Assembly (NCBI GenBank): GCA_025331435.1
Contig: JAIWNI010000069.1
Location: 83,930 to 147,929, forward strand
Source of the DNA: Choanephora cucurbitarum
Lineage: Eukaryota; Mucoromycota; Mucoromycetes; Mucorales; Choanephoraceae
Direction: 5' to 3'
DNA length: 64,000 nt
Below, piece by piece: positions 23,928-35,025 of the stretch. The position numbers and the translations under genes are program-made. The notes beneath the pieces were generated by a model. The model had not been told where the DNA came from and ran no database searches. It saw only the letters and a list, made by a program, of their open reading frames with translations. Every line of letters begins with the position of its first letter. Within the stretch, counting starts at the first letter, position 1.

Positions 23928-24425
23928 TTAATGCTTTTCAGCGAATGTAGTGACACTGTCTATGCCCAAATCAGCATCATCAAAGTCTAACGAGTCAGAG
24001 TTATAACCTCGCTTTCGAAGTAGCTCATCTCGTTCATTTTCTAGGCGCTGATGAGCCATAACAACATTAGTGTTTTGAGCTGAGGGAGGAGCGACATTGT
24101 TGTTGAGCACAAGCACCTGGTTCATTTCATCAATATCGTCTTCATCAGTTGGCAATACCATATAAATACGTTCAGCTGGCTCGGAAGATCCCGTAGTAGC
24201 GGCTGGTGTTTGTGAAGCAAGGGCAGTACCACTGTTGGATGCAACAAGGTTGCTACTGTTTTCTTGAGCATGCGTATTGTCATTGACAGCGACAATGTTT
24301 TGGGCTTTGGAACCATCTTGCGAGATCATAGAAACCATTTGCGTATCACGTCTACCGATACTAGCAGCTGAGCTGGTCAATAAGAAAGGAGCAACCAAAG
24401 CAAGAGAAACAGTGATGAAACGCAT
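23928..24425 (-). CDS. Small secreted low-complexity protein
   Basis: 165 aa, intronless. A clear signal peptide (MRFITVSLALVAPFLLTSSAA, cleavage about residue 20) is followed by a possible dibasic processing site (GRRD). A Ser/Thr/Ala/Asn-rich mature part carries one N-glycosylation sequon (NSS), then an acidic segment (LPTDEDDIDEMNQ) and a charged C-terminus. There are no cysteines in the mature part, so it is not a disulfide-rich effector. A TATA box lies about 75 bp upstream. Function unknown; a cell-wall or extracellular protein is the simplest reading. Confidence 0.65.
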   Translation of the reverse strand: MRFITVSLALVAPFLLTSSAASIGRRDTQMVSMISQDGSKAQNIVAVNDNTHAQENSSNLVASNSGTALASQTPAATTGSSEPAERIYMVLPTDEDDIDEMNQVLVLNNNVAPPSAQNTNVVMAHQRLENERDELLRKRGYNSDSLDFDDADLGIDSVTTFAEKH

Positions 24426-24499
24426 ATTAGTTAAGTTAGATTAGACTGAAGCAGAAAAGAAAAGGATAATGACCTAAATTGATTCGAATCTCACTTCCT

Positions 24500-24510
24500 T
24501 TATATATAGA
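24500..24510 (-). promoter_or_regulatory. TATA box of the small secreted protein gene
   Basis: Read on the minus strand the sequence is tctatatataa, about 75 bp upstream of the ATG at 24425. The A-rich purine leader between it and the ATG is typical of an expressed fungal gene. Confidence 0.5.
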
Positions 24511-25593
24511 TAAGTATGTTTATTTTCTGCATAGTCTTTGGAATTTGAATTAGGCACATTAACTACATCATATCAATTGACGTATCACTATTTTAATAGA
24601 ATAATTCCTAAAAAGACTGACAAAAAAAGAGAGAAGAAAATGTGTATGGGCAAAACTTCTTTGTTTACTAGAACAATTATTCTACTAATAAAAAAAAAGA
24701 GAGCATGGTGAAAGTGTTCTATATCAAAACTCATCGCCATAAGAAAAAATCAAAGGCGAAGTTAACTGAACGTGCTGCATGCTAATTTTAAGTTTGTGAG
24801 CAGCCTATTGATAGAGCTGACTGTCTTGATTGCGTAAATGTTTATTCTGTGAACACAATTTCTTCCTATTATGCACATAAATTGTTCTTTATTGAATTCG
24901 CACATTTGATTAGAATATTCCTTTTGATTTCAATACCAAATATGCTACCTTAGTATAGAAAATCACAAACTACTTCTAAGTATCGATTCGTATTTGACTG
25001 AGTTTGTAATACTTGCACTAATATACCTTCTGCTACAAACTATTGAGATTTTATCGCAACGACACATCAAAGTTCATTTCTATTCAACTTACTTTCGCTT
25101 GTCTCGTGCGTACTTTTTTACAAAAAGAACAAGCTACTCTTCTCAATCATGACTTTTAATTTGTATAGCCTTATTCCGTAACATAACAGCCATACTCGTT
25201 TCATGAGAACAATAGAAGAAGCTTCTTTCCGACATTTGTTAGTATTTCTTCGGCTACTATCGTGTATACTTCTAGACAGATAATGTCTTTGTTTTGTTTG
25301 AAGAATTCAGCAATGCTATCAGCACCATAAAATTCCTTCTATAGCTTGGTCTTCATTTCTTTTGACTTGGATAGTATATAGATATGAATATAGGCGGTTG
25401 ATAAAACTGTCGAAGCAAAGAGGCAAAATTCTAAATTTAGAAAATGATCCTTTAGGAAAAATGATTAGTGTACCGAAAATGCTAAGAAGCAGGAAAATAA
25501 AGTTTTAGACACCGTAGTAAAAAAAAAATAGCTACTCTTTTTTTTTTTTTTCATCAACCTACTATTAGACTTATAGATAATTATTGTAACATA
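24511..25593. other. Intergenic between divergent genes
   Basis: About 1.1 kb of AT-rich DNA between the secreted-protein gene and HEL2, presumably with both promoters. A T-rich run (25536-25552) lies just before the HEL2 start. No gene seen. Confidence 0.45.
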
Positions 25594-27734
25594 ATGGAAC
25601 CCTCTGAAGCCAACCAAGCATCTTCTTCCACTGAGGCAACTCAACAAACACAACCTACAGAGAACAAGAAGCGTCACCGCCGTCGTCGTCCAACCGAAAA
25701 GTCGCGTTCAGAAACCAATCAAGACGACAAAAAGCCTTCTAAACCCAAGAAAAAACCCACTAAGGAGCCCTTGAAAGGATTCAAAAAGAAACCAGTAGTC
25801 GAAAGTGACGATGATGATGCTGAAGGTGATGTGTGCTTTATTTGTACTCGACCTATTGACTATTACGCTGTTGCTCCATGTGATCATCGTACTTGTCACT
25901 TATGTACACTTCGACTAAGAGCATTGTATGGTACAAAGAATTGTGCCTATTGTAAGGTAAACTAAAGTCAGCCATCAATGAATGACCTCCTTCCCCTCAG
26001 CACATCGCTTAATACTTTTTTCTTTTTTGCTTGATTAGGTAGAAGCTAAGCGTGTGGTATTTACACAGGATAGCGAGAAGGCATACGAGTCCTATAAACG
26101 GCAAGATACCCCTTATTATGATAGAAAATATGATATACGATTCGAGACAGAAGCCATGTTTCAAGAGGCTAAAGTGATATTACAATACAACTGTCCTGAA
26201 CAAGAATGCGAGGAGGCCTTTGTGAATTGGAATGAGTTGAAGCGTCATGTCAAACAAGCACATGAGCGTGTTTGCTGTGATCTTTGTTTGCGCAACAAAA
26301 AGATCTTTTCTCATGAACATACATTGTATACACAAGCTCAGTTACAGAAGCATTATCGAGAAGGAGATGGCTCATTCAAAAAGGACGACGAGACAGGATT
26401 CACAGGACATCCCGAGTGTGTCTTTTGTAAGACTCGATTTTATGGGCCTGATGAACTGTATGAACATTGTCGCGATAAACATGAACAATGCCATTTATGT
26501 GTTCGACATGGTATTCAACATCAATATTATGCGGATTACAATAGTTTGGTAATTATATATATATATATGCAGAGAGAAGACAATGTTGCTTATATCGAAT
26601 ATAGGAAAAACATTTCAACAAAGAACATTATCTATGTCAATACAGAGAATGCTTGGATAACAAGTTTGTTGTGTTTGACACAGACATCGATTTAAAGGCG
26701 CATGAGATGAAGGAACATGGGAATACATTATCACGTCAACAAAGGGCCAATAAGAGTCGTGTTGATGTCAGTCTGAATTATGCTTCTTCATCTTCACCAA
26801 GGCAGCATCGTCAAAACAACCCAGGAGCTCAGTTGTCTGCCTCTGATTTCCCTGATATCAACGGATCTGCTAATCCAGTTGCTTTGCTGTCCTCAAGAAT
26901 GGCTTCTTCCGGTCTATCCAGTCCACGAAGAGAGGAATGGCCTACACTAGGAGAAGAGCCAAGTGGTGGACGATCTACACCATCCACTTCAGTAGAATCA
27001 GAAACAGCAGTTGTATCTCGTCATGCAGCTGCATTGGATCGTGTGGCTGATATTTTCAGAAACCTGGATAAAGTGATCAAATTCCGTCAGTTGGTGACAG
27101 AGTATACCAGTCTTCGTATTCATGCAGAAGCCTTTGTTAACAGTGTTCATGAGTTATGTGATCAAGATGCTGATCTGTCAGCTAAAGTATTGACAGGAGC
27201 CAAAGACCTGATAGACAACAGTGCTCTTAAGTCAGATATGATTCATGCATGGAACAACAAAAAGAATCCGGTAAGTTGATTGAAGATAAAAGTAAGGATA
27301 ATTTGATGATCTAATTGTTTCGCTAGTCATCTACCAATGACAATGGATCCCCTCGTGTCTTGGTGGTTGATCCCGAAAGAAGACCCTCTCGTGCAAACAA
27401 AAAGGCAGGTGTTTGGGATAAAGTGGCCTCAGCAGCCATTGATGCAGGTGGTGTTCCTGCTGCTCGACTTCCACCTTTACAATCAAAGACACCCTGGAGT
27501 GGAGCTTCTACACCCCGTACTGTCTCTGATAATGATCTACAGCAATTGTTCCCTGCTTTACCTAGTGCCTCTAATGCCTCTCGAAGAGCTGATATTCAGG
27601 CACTATTAAGGAAGCCTAACCAAAATGCTTGGGACTCAGATACCACTCAACCAACTGATCATGAAGAAAGCAGCCAGAACAGAAAGAAAAAGGGAAAGAA
27701 GGGAAAACAAGTTTTGTTTCGTGTTGGTCTCTAG
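25594..27734 (+). CDS. HEL2: E3 ubiquitin ligase Hel2 / ZNF598
   Basis: Predicted CDS join(25594..25956,26039..26548,26605..27270,27327..27734), 648 aa (yeast Hel2: 639), introns 56-82 nt. It begins with a Lys/Arg/Ser-rich N-terminus. A RING domain follows at about residues 77-121 (CFICTRPIDYYAVAPCDH, then TCHLCTLRLR and CAYCK). Then comes the family's array of C2H2/C2HC fingers (CPEQECEEAFVNWNELKRH, CDLCLRNKKIFSHEH, CVFCKTRFYGPDELYEHC, CHLCVRHG and CQYRECLDNKFVVF), and a C-terminal disordered tail ending GKKGKQVLFRVGL. In known systems it marks collided ribosomes by ubiquitylating 40S proteins, triggering ribosome quality control. Exon 3 is confirmed by the uninterrupted EKHFNKEHYLC finger. 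It converges with the YEATS gene. Confidence 0.93.
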
Positions 27735-27980
27735 AGATTGACAGTTCTTTTTGTTTTTTTTTTTATTAAAATATGTCTAATCATAATCCACCATGTTGGT
27801 GTTTGCTTCTACAAGTGAAAATGGTGACATTTCGGTTCTATTTTTTGTCCTTAATTTATTCTCTGTATATTGCCATAATCGGTTTAGCAGATCAGGGCCT
27901 AATGAGTACAAATCGACTACAAACTCATCTAATTCCACTTTCTCTTTTAGCCAACATTGTCTTTATCATACATGTTTCTT

Positions 27981-29002
27981 CTATATCACTTTACCTTCAT
28001 TATCTTCTAAAATCATATCTTCTCTTCTATGATTCAGAATAAGTGTTTCTATTTCAGTCATTTCCTCAGGCGGTCGAGAACTCAATCTCCTTGCTAACTC
28101 TAGCATATCTAAGCCCTGTTTTTTAAGAGAAAATAGAAGCACCATGGATCAACAATCAAGATGACAAGCTACATCTTTTCTTTCTTTACCTTAGGAACAC
28201 CCCATATTTTCCGAACATGATCCTCCAAACCCCTTTTATGTATCATATGAACATTGTCTACATCCTTTTCATTATATACATGATCAATAACAACACCATC
28301 CTTTAATTGCTGTTGCTGTTGTTGGTGAATTCTATTTCCATGAATAGCTCGAAGTACATCATCTGACTCGTCATATTGTGAAGGGGAAGCTGGGTATCGA
28401 TTATAAGGTGAAGATTCATGCGCAGGAGAGCCTATATTGGCAGGTGGTGTCTTGACCTTTTTAGATGTTGTCAAAGGTGGACTTGTACGTCTCTTCTTGG
28501 ATTCACTCTGTTGATATTGCTGTGTATAAAACGGTTCTGGTTCAGTTGTCAATATACGTATTAGTTCAGGTGAAGGCTGACGAAAATGAACTCGATGAAG
28601 GATGGCATAGGTATGTTCTCGAAAATGAAGGTCGAAAAAGATGTTCTCTGGTTCTGATAAATGATTTGTAAAATAGAGCACTACGCGCATATCGAATTCT
28701 CCCCAGCCTTTCTCTTGAAGCAAATAAGGCTCTTTTGAGAAGACACGTCGAGGATTCTCAAAGGTTGGATGCAGCATGTATTCTACGTGATCCAACAGTA
28801 GGTTGAGTTTGCCTTTCTTTTCTCGATGGTTATCGATGGCAACCACCCTGATCTTCCAGTTGCGCCAAGGATGACCTTCGGATGCTTTTAGGCTGCCTTT
28901 CATCACATGATTCTGACAGATGATCTTGATGTCTTGGTAATATTCGCTCTGCTTTTTATTTAGTTTATTTTGTTGAGAGTTAGCCTTTATTAAGCTATCC
29001 AT
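27981..29002 (-). CDS. YEATS-domain protein with C-terminal ANC1-like domain (Taf14/AF9 type)
   Basis: Predicted CDS complement(join(27981..28115,28190..29002)), 315 aa. Without the intron the frame ends shortly after KVKKEKM; splicing the 74-nt intron adds GLDMLELARRLSSRPPEE and a helical tail. That tail fits the ANC1 homology domain of Taf14/AF9/ENL proteins. Residues about 30-145 form the YEATS domain (HPWRNWKIRVVAID, HPTFENPRRVFSKEPYLL, KGWGEFDMRVVLYF, LHFREHTYAILHRVHF), a reader of acylated histone lysines. The middle is disordered with a short polyQ. Such proteins are shared subunits of TFIID/TFIIF, remodellers or NuA3. Which complex applies here is unknown. Confidence 0.85.
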
Positions 29003-29974
29003 TCATATTTTGGGGGATTTATTAGTCGGTTACCATGGTAAGCCTAAACAAGGAAAACAGGTAGTTTTTATTTTAATGAGATGCTTCCTTGTATCGTACT
29101 GTTAAAGAAGAAGAAAAAAAGAAGAAATTTACAGTTGATCCAAATCGAGTGAATCGTGCTTTCGAAAAATAAAAAGAGAGACAGACAAGCGATTTGATTG
29201 GCCAAAATGTCATTTTGTGCCTCTTACAAGACTTGCATTAAGTCTTGGTTTCTTTGATTCTGTTATTACGCATAATAATAATAATAAAAAGAAAGGACAA
29301 TAAATAGTGTTATAATGCTTTTTTTAGATAATGATCCATAGTTGTTCTCAGATGAGCTTGAACAAGGCATTTAAGAATACTTGTTTAAAAATAATAATCG
29401 GATATACAAAGTGCCTCTTGTTTTTTAATTATATGCTTACATAAAACAATAGGTTCAATAAAAAAAAAGGGGGGAAAAGAGATCTTGTTTTAACACCATT
29501 TGTGGTAAGTATGCACACGTGTATATAAACACTCAAATATAAGCCTAAGCACTATTATAGATAAGCTTAACAACATTTTGTATTGTTCTGACAGGAGGAG
29601 ATGTGAATTAAATGATCCTACAATGAGTTGCTTCTTTTGAACACAACTGAATCTTCGAATATTCAGTGACGATAGCGAACATGTCCAAAATGTTCGTACT
29701 GTTGATCTTACTCCTTAAAGAAACGCAACGCAAACCAGTTCAACCGTAACTTCATTTTCTAATGCTTACCTTCCTGACTTTGTTTGAGGTGCTTCTAGTT
29801 TCCAGCAATTCTCGAGATGATTATTTGAATCTTGAGCACATTCTTGTCAATCTTTCTATTTGTTTTTTTTTGCTCGAAAAGTAAAGTCTTTCATCTGTGC
29901 TACGCGAACGAAAAATAAGACACAAGAATAGAGAAGGGTGCAAGAACATGTACATCATCAGACAGTTACCACTA
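29003..29974. other. Intergenic; left border of the transposon island
   Basis: About 970 bp without a gene. It contains an (ataata)n tract near 29273-29286. The pogo-type terminus begins directly after it. Confidence 0.45.
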
Positions 29975-30024
29975 TACTATAGTCGCTTTATTTAAGAGCG
30001 TGCATATTCTTGAGTAATACACTA

Positions 30025-33000
30025 CTAGCCGACCTACTCGCTACGCTCGCTTACGGCCGTCGTCGCCTCACGGTTTGGATCCTGGCTCCCCCCCCCACAC
30101 ACACACCATGCATTAACAGATCTGACATAAAATATATTTCAATTTTTGAGTTGGTTTTTGTATTGTTAAAAATTATAGAAGGAGTTCTGGATAAATAATG
30201 TTTTCGATTGGAGTTATTTGATTATACTGGTTTGAACCACGTAAAACATGTATTCCTTGTAAGTTGGTTGATCTTGAAAAAGCAACGTATAGCTGGCCGT
30301 GAGTAAAAGGCGATGTGCGTAGATCAATTCCAACATTGGAGAGGGATTGCCCTTGTGATTTGTTAATGGTCATAGCAAAGCTGAGTTTGACTGGGAATTG
30401 CTTTCTAACCAGAACAAAAGGATAGTCACCTTCTAGAGTTGTAAGTTCAATTCTTGGAATGAGTTCTATTTGTTCTTCGCTTGAATTGTTATCGTTGAGA
30501 ACTGCAACCTTAAGAACATATTGCCCTATTTCTTTGACAATTAATCTTGTACCATTGCAGAGGCCTTTTTGAGGATTCAGATTTCTCAAGAGCATTACAA
30601 TACAGCCTATTTTGAGAGTCAGCTTAGAAGGAGGGAAGTTACCTGGGTTCAATGTTTGAAGATATTCAGTTGAAACCCTGTAAACTTCGTTGTTAGCATT
30701 TTCCTCTTCGGAGTAGTCAGCTTTATCTGCCGATATCAATGTAGTGAAAGTTCCAGGCATCAGTTCAAGCACCTTGTGGTTTAATAGATCAACTGTATCA
30801 TTTTTGAATGTGAGGATAGCCGATTTGTACAACAAAGACGGATTACCGATTGCTTCAGTAAGGTTTCGCTGAGGATACACTCTAGAGATAAGCTCTTCTA
30901 GTGAATGTGTCTGTGAGATGTATTCAGGAAGAGGTATCTTGGCATTTTGCATCAAGGTGTTATATGAGATCAAATAAAGTCACTTTTTGAAATGGATGTC
31001 ATGAGCAGAAGTACCTCGCACACGCATATTTTGCTTAAGATGCAACACTTCAACATTGCTCCAAATGTAAGACTGTTTGATAGAGGCTTCGACTATGCTA
31101 GATCTATTACCATTCTTGATGACTGGGGGAATTTGTGCAAAATCACCACCCAAAATGACAGGAAGACCTCCAAAGAGTGTGTCATTGCTACGGATGTCTT
31201 GGAGAGTGCGATCTACAGCTTCAAAGCAGCTCTTGTTTTGCATAGGCACTTCGTCCCAAATCAACAGCGATGTCTTGCGAAGTAACTTGACTAAATTGCT
31301 ATTTTTTGGTATCCAGCAAGTAGAGGTCTCATTCACTTGGATAGGGATCTTAAGTCTAAAATGTGATGTTCTACCACCAGATAAGAGCAAGGATGCTATG
31401 CCAGATGATGCGACGCACAACACAATTTTTCTTTGACTTCTTAGATAGCTGCTCAATGTGTTGTAAACAAATGTTTTGCCTGTACCAGCTGGGCCATGAA
31501 TGAAGAAGCATGAAGATCTATCAGAGGAATTAGAAGCTGTGTCCAAAGACTGCAATTGACTAATTATGAAATCAAACGCATGCTTTTGATCTTGATTAAG
31601 CAATGCATAGTTCGAAGTATATATGCTGCTTTATTCTTGAATGTCATATGCAAGTTGTTCGTCAATTAATGGATTGCCAGTACATTCTCTAGTAGTTCGA
31701 CTATTTAAAGCGGTAACCCAGTTGTGTTTATATGTGGGAAGCTCAAACTCGTCAAGAGATCTGCTTAGCTCCATCAATTTGACTTCGATCAAATAAAGTC
31801 CATAATCAAGATAAGGACGTCTTTCATAAAACTCGTCATTGTCATTAGATGTGTACATTTGGCTGTCAGGAAAGAGCTGCTGCAACTTATGTGCTAGATC
31901 ATCACAAATGGATTCACGAAAGGTTATCCACAATGAATTAGGATCGGCCAATTGGCCAAATGTCAAAGCTGTAACAAATAAGCTACGCAAATGACTACCG
32001 GAGGAAAAAAGAACTGCTTCCTCAAAGCATCGTATCCATTCTTGACCATCTTCAACTAAATGAAGTTCAACACAGGCTTGTTTGAATGTTGGACACTGAA
32101 TCCCATTGATTGTTCTAAGATCATCAAATGACTTTGAGCCTGCAATATTGATCAGGAGAAGTCGAAGATAATATCTTTCTCCGCAAGTAGGGCTACAATA
32201 AGGAATTCTTCCAATTGCAAAACCTTTCTTTCTTACTTCCCAATTCTTGCTTTTTCTATTCCATACAAAATACTTGGGGAAATCCTGGTACAAATATTTT
32301 TGAGCTTCAGGATTGCTTTCATAGTATTTGAAATAGGCGATTAGCATAGAACTGCTAGTGGTTAATATATGCTGTATTTCAGATGAGGTTGCATCTCCAG
32401 GAAAGAATACAGGCTGTTCATTTGGTAAATGCAGAGCTAAAGAAGTTACGGTAGGATCTTCCTCATGCATTTTATACTCAAATAGTCTTGCAAATGCTTC
32501 TGTAGGTCCGATGTAGCGTCCTTGCAAATGTTTGCTAATTTCATCTGCATTGTCACTGAGTTTCAAAGTAGTGCGATCAGAGCCCTTATAGACATACTTG
32601 TTGATGTATTTAATGGCTTGTACACCTTGACAACATTCAACATTAATATGTGCCTTATATCGTTTTGATAAGAATGGGTTGTAAGGCACGATCCACTTGT
32701 TATCAACTTCAATGGTACCACCACCATATCTTTGAGGGACAGGTACATGATGAAGATTGTCAGGATCAACTATAGATGAACGTTTGTACGTAGGGTAGCC
32801 GTTCTCGCTGACTATTGTTTCTTCGGAATAGGGTTTAGGGAATCGCTTGGTACATTTTAAGTGACCATTGACATCCTTAGCCATACATGAAGATCTTGGA
32901 TTGAGATCACCACATGGACCATGTACCATATTTCTAGTTACTATATCGTACAATTCTGGATCAGATTGTTTAGATGGCAATTCAGCAGAAATAATCTGAT

Positions 33001-34794
33001 CTATTTTATCTTGGGTGTCTATATTTTGTCCAGGATCCAGGAATAGGAGCAGATGCAAATGGGGAAGTCCTCTTTTTTGGTATTCAATGGTTCTGACTAA
33101 ACCCCTATAAGATCCAAAAATCTTTTTTGATTTAAGATCGTGAAGTAGCTCTTTCACCTTCATATCAAAAACCCTTGCAACTAAATCAGGTCTATCAGAA
33201 GCAGATTGCCCGGGTAAGAGTTCGTTTTGAATCTCAATCCATCTTGGGTTGGCAGTAAAAGTAATGAAAAGAGATGGCTTGCCAAAATATCTCACAATAG
33301 CCATCGAATCTTGATACAATTTAGCCATGAAGCGAGGACCTCCGGTGTAACTACTGGGCAAGATAAAGCGTCTTCCCAAAGAGTCAGCATTAACATCGTC
33401 ATTAATGAGAGCATCTTGGAGACCATTATAAAGGTCAGCACGGATGTCAGATTGGTGGTTTCTGATCCAATCCAACTTGTTCTGATCACAGATTGCCCAT
33501 GCATCAACCAAGTACTGTTGGAATAACCTTTTGGCCAAAAACAAAGTAGGATATTCATTTGCTCTTTGATGAAGTCTGTATCGATAGTACAACCTTTGCG
33601 TCAATCGAGTAGAGCCATCACTCAATCTCAGACCCCAGTGCCAGCCTAAATCACCCAAGGGAAAAAGAAGCGTATAATGTAGTGGCATGTACAAAGCATG
33701 ATTTTGTGAAATAGCTCTATATGATCGAGATCCCTCATTATCACGGAGATAGATACGAATATCTCTAAAACTTTCAGAACTGCTTTCGTTCGGTATAATA
33801 CCAGCAACTTCATCAGAGGTAGGAAGATTTTCAGTACGATTATCTGATCCAGCTACTAACTCAATTCTCATTGAAGGATAAATCCGAACAAATGGTGTTT
33901 CGCTTTCACTAATCTCAGTATTAATAAGAAGCTCATGTGCATTCTTATACAGTCTGACATAAGGATTTTTTTCATGAAGCATTGATGTCAAACTACTTAT
34001 GATTTCTCCATCCAAATCGCTGTTATTGCCTGCTCTAAGTGAAGCTGCAAACTGAGGATCAAAGATATACAACTGAGCATATTTTGCATTGTTGTTATCT
34101 TCAGATAAAAGAGGACCCTGAGTGTGATATACCTGACCATGGATTTGGAAAGGCATGTTGGAGATATTGCTATTGCTTATTTCACAACCCAAAGAAGTAA
34201 AAGCAAAAGCAGCATTATATCTTCTGATGTTGTCTCTGAAATGCCGGCCTCTGGTGCTTAATTCCTCAAACAAAGTTTTTAGAACTGAAGGTGGTTCTTG
34301 CAGGACTTCAAGTTTTGCTGTACCTGCCTTACAACAACTCATCCAAAATTTGTTGCGGGATGTGCATTGAGATGGTAACTCAGCCTTCCAGTGTTTAGCT
34401 CCACAATCAGCACAAATTTCGTTCATTGATCCCAGATAGGATGGTTGGAGGCGGCCAATCTCAGAAATATAAGCTGCTGGTTGTCGTACAGCTCTGGTTC
34501 TGCGTCTACCAGTTGACTCGTTTTGTTGTCTGCGGGCGTACCTATTATTTCTTTGTGCCTGATAAAAAAAAATAAGATACAGGTTTGAATAAACAAAAGC
34601 TAATACATACACGACACAATTCACAGGTTGCATAGTTAGACTCGAAATGTTCTCTTCTACAGGTGGAACAAATTCTAGGGGCTATAGTAAGCTGATTGCT
34701 CATAATTGTTGTTAAGTGAATAAAGCAAGAGAAGTAAGAATGAAAAAAAATATTAATCAGCAAAAGGTACATTGGAACTCAGTAAATCACGTGA
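30025..34794 (-). mobile_element. Helitron, about 4.77 kb
   Basis: The element reads on the minus strand. The proposed 5' end (34794) starts TC after an A (a|tcacgtgattt). The proposed 3' end (30025) is CTAG followed by T, with a GC-rich palindrome acggccgt about 25 nt inside it. The A|T target and the TC...CTRR ends are the Helitron rules, and joining the flanks restores an A-T dinucleotide. The single gene inside encodes the Rep-helicase. Ends were chosen by rule, not by comparison with another copy. Confidence 0.65.
30173..34703 (-). pseudogene. Helitron Rep/helicase, two in-frame nonsense codons
   Basis: Predicted coding span complement(join(30173..34558,34611..34703)), about 1490 codons, one 52-nt intron after an N-terminal zinc-finger-like exon (CSTCRREHF...CELCR). 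The Rep part shows SLFITFTANPRW, the HUH motif GLPHLHLLLFLD and the two-tyrosine motif KYINKYVYKG. The PIF1-type superfamily 1 helicase has Walker A GPAGTGKTF, Walker B LLIWDEVPM, GGDFAQIPPV, and the terminal MTINKSQGQS...QLYVAFSRS. Two stops interrupt the frame without shifting it: TAA at 31631-31633, between Rep and helicase, and TGA at 30980-30982, where relatives carry Trp. No frameshift was seen, so it died recently. The helicase could be mistaken for host PIF1, but its fusion to Rep shows otherwise. Confidence 0.9.
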
Positions 34795-35025
34795 TCTGAC
34801 AATTTAAATTTTCATTTTTCAGTATCTTGAGCGCTCGTCGCAAAAAATTTCATCTCGTCTCAACTTTTGGATTTTTTATATTTGTTGGTAGATGGTAAAT
34901 TATTAGCCGATAGCGTGACAACTTTTCCTGGTCCAATTTTTTTTATTTACTAAACTTTGAGCATAGTATATTTTCACGTTATATTCTCTCTTTACAGTTA
35001 CTCTGCTATAGATACACTACTCAAA

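Noticed and set aside
30173..31603. Host PIF1 DNA helicase gene
   Set aside because: The helicase frame continues, apart from nonsense codons, from a Helitron Rep domain and lies inside Helitron-type ends.
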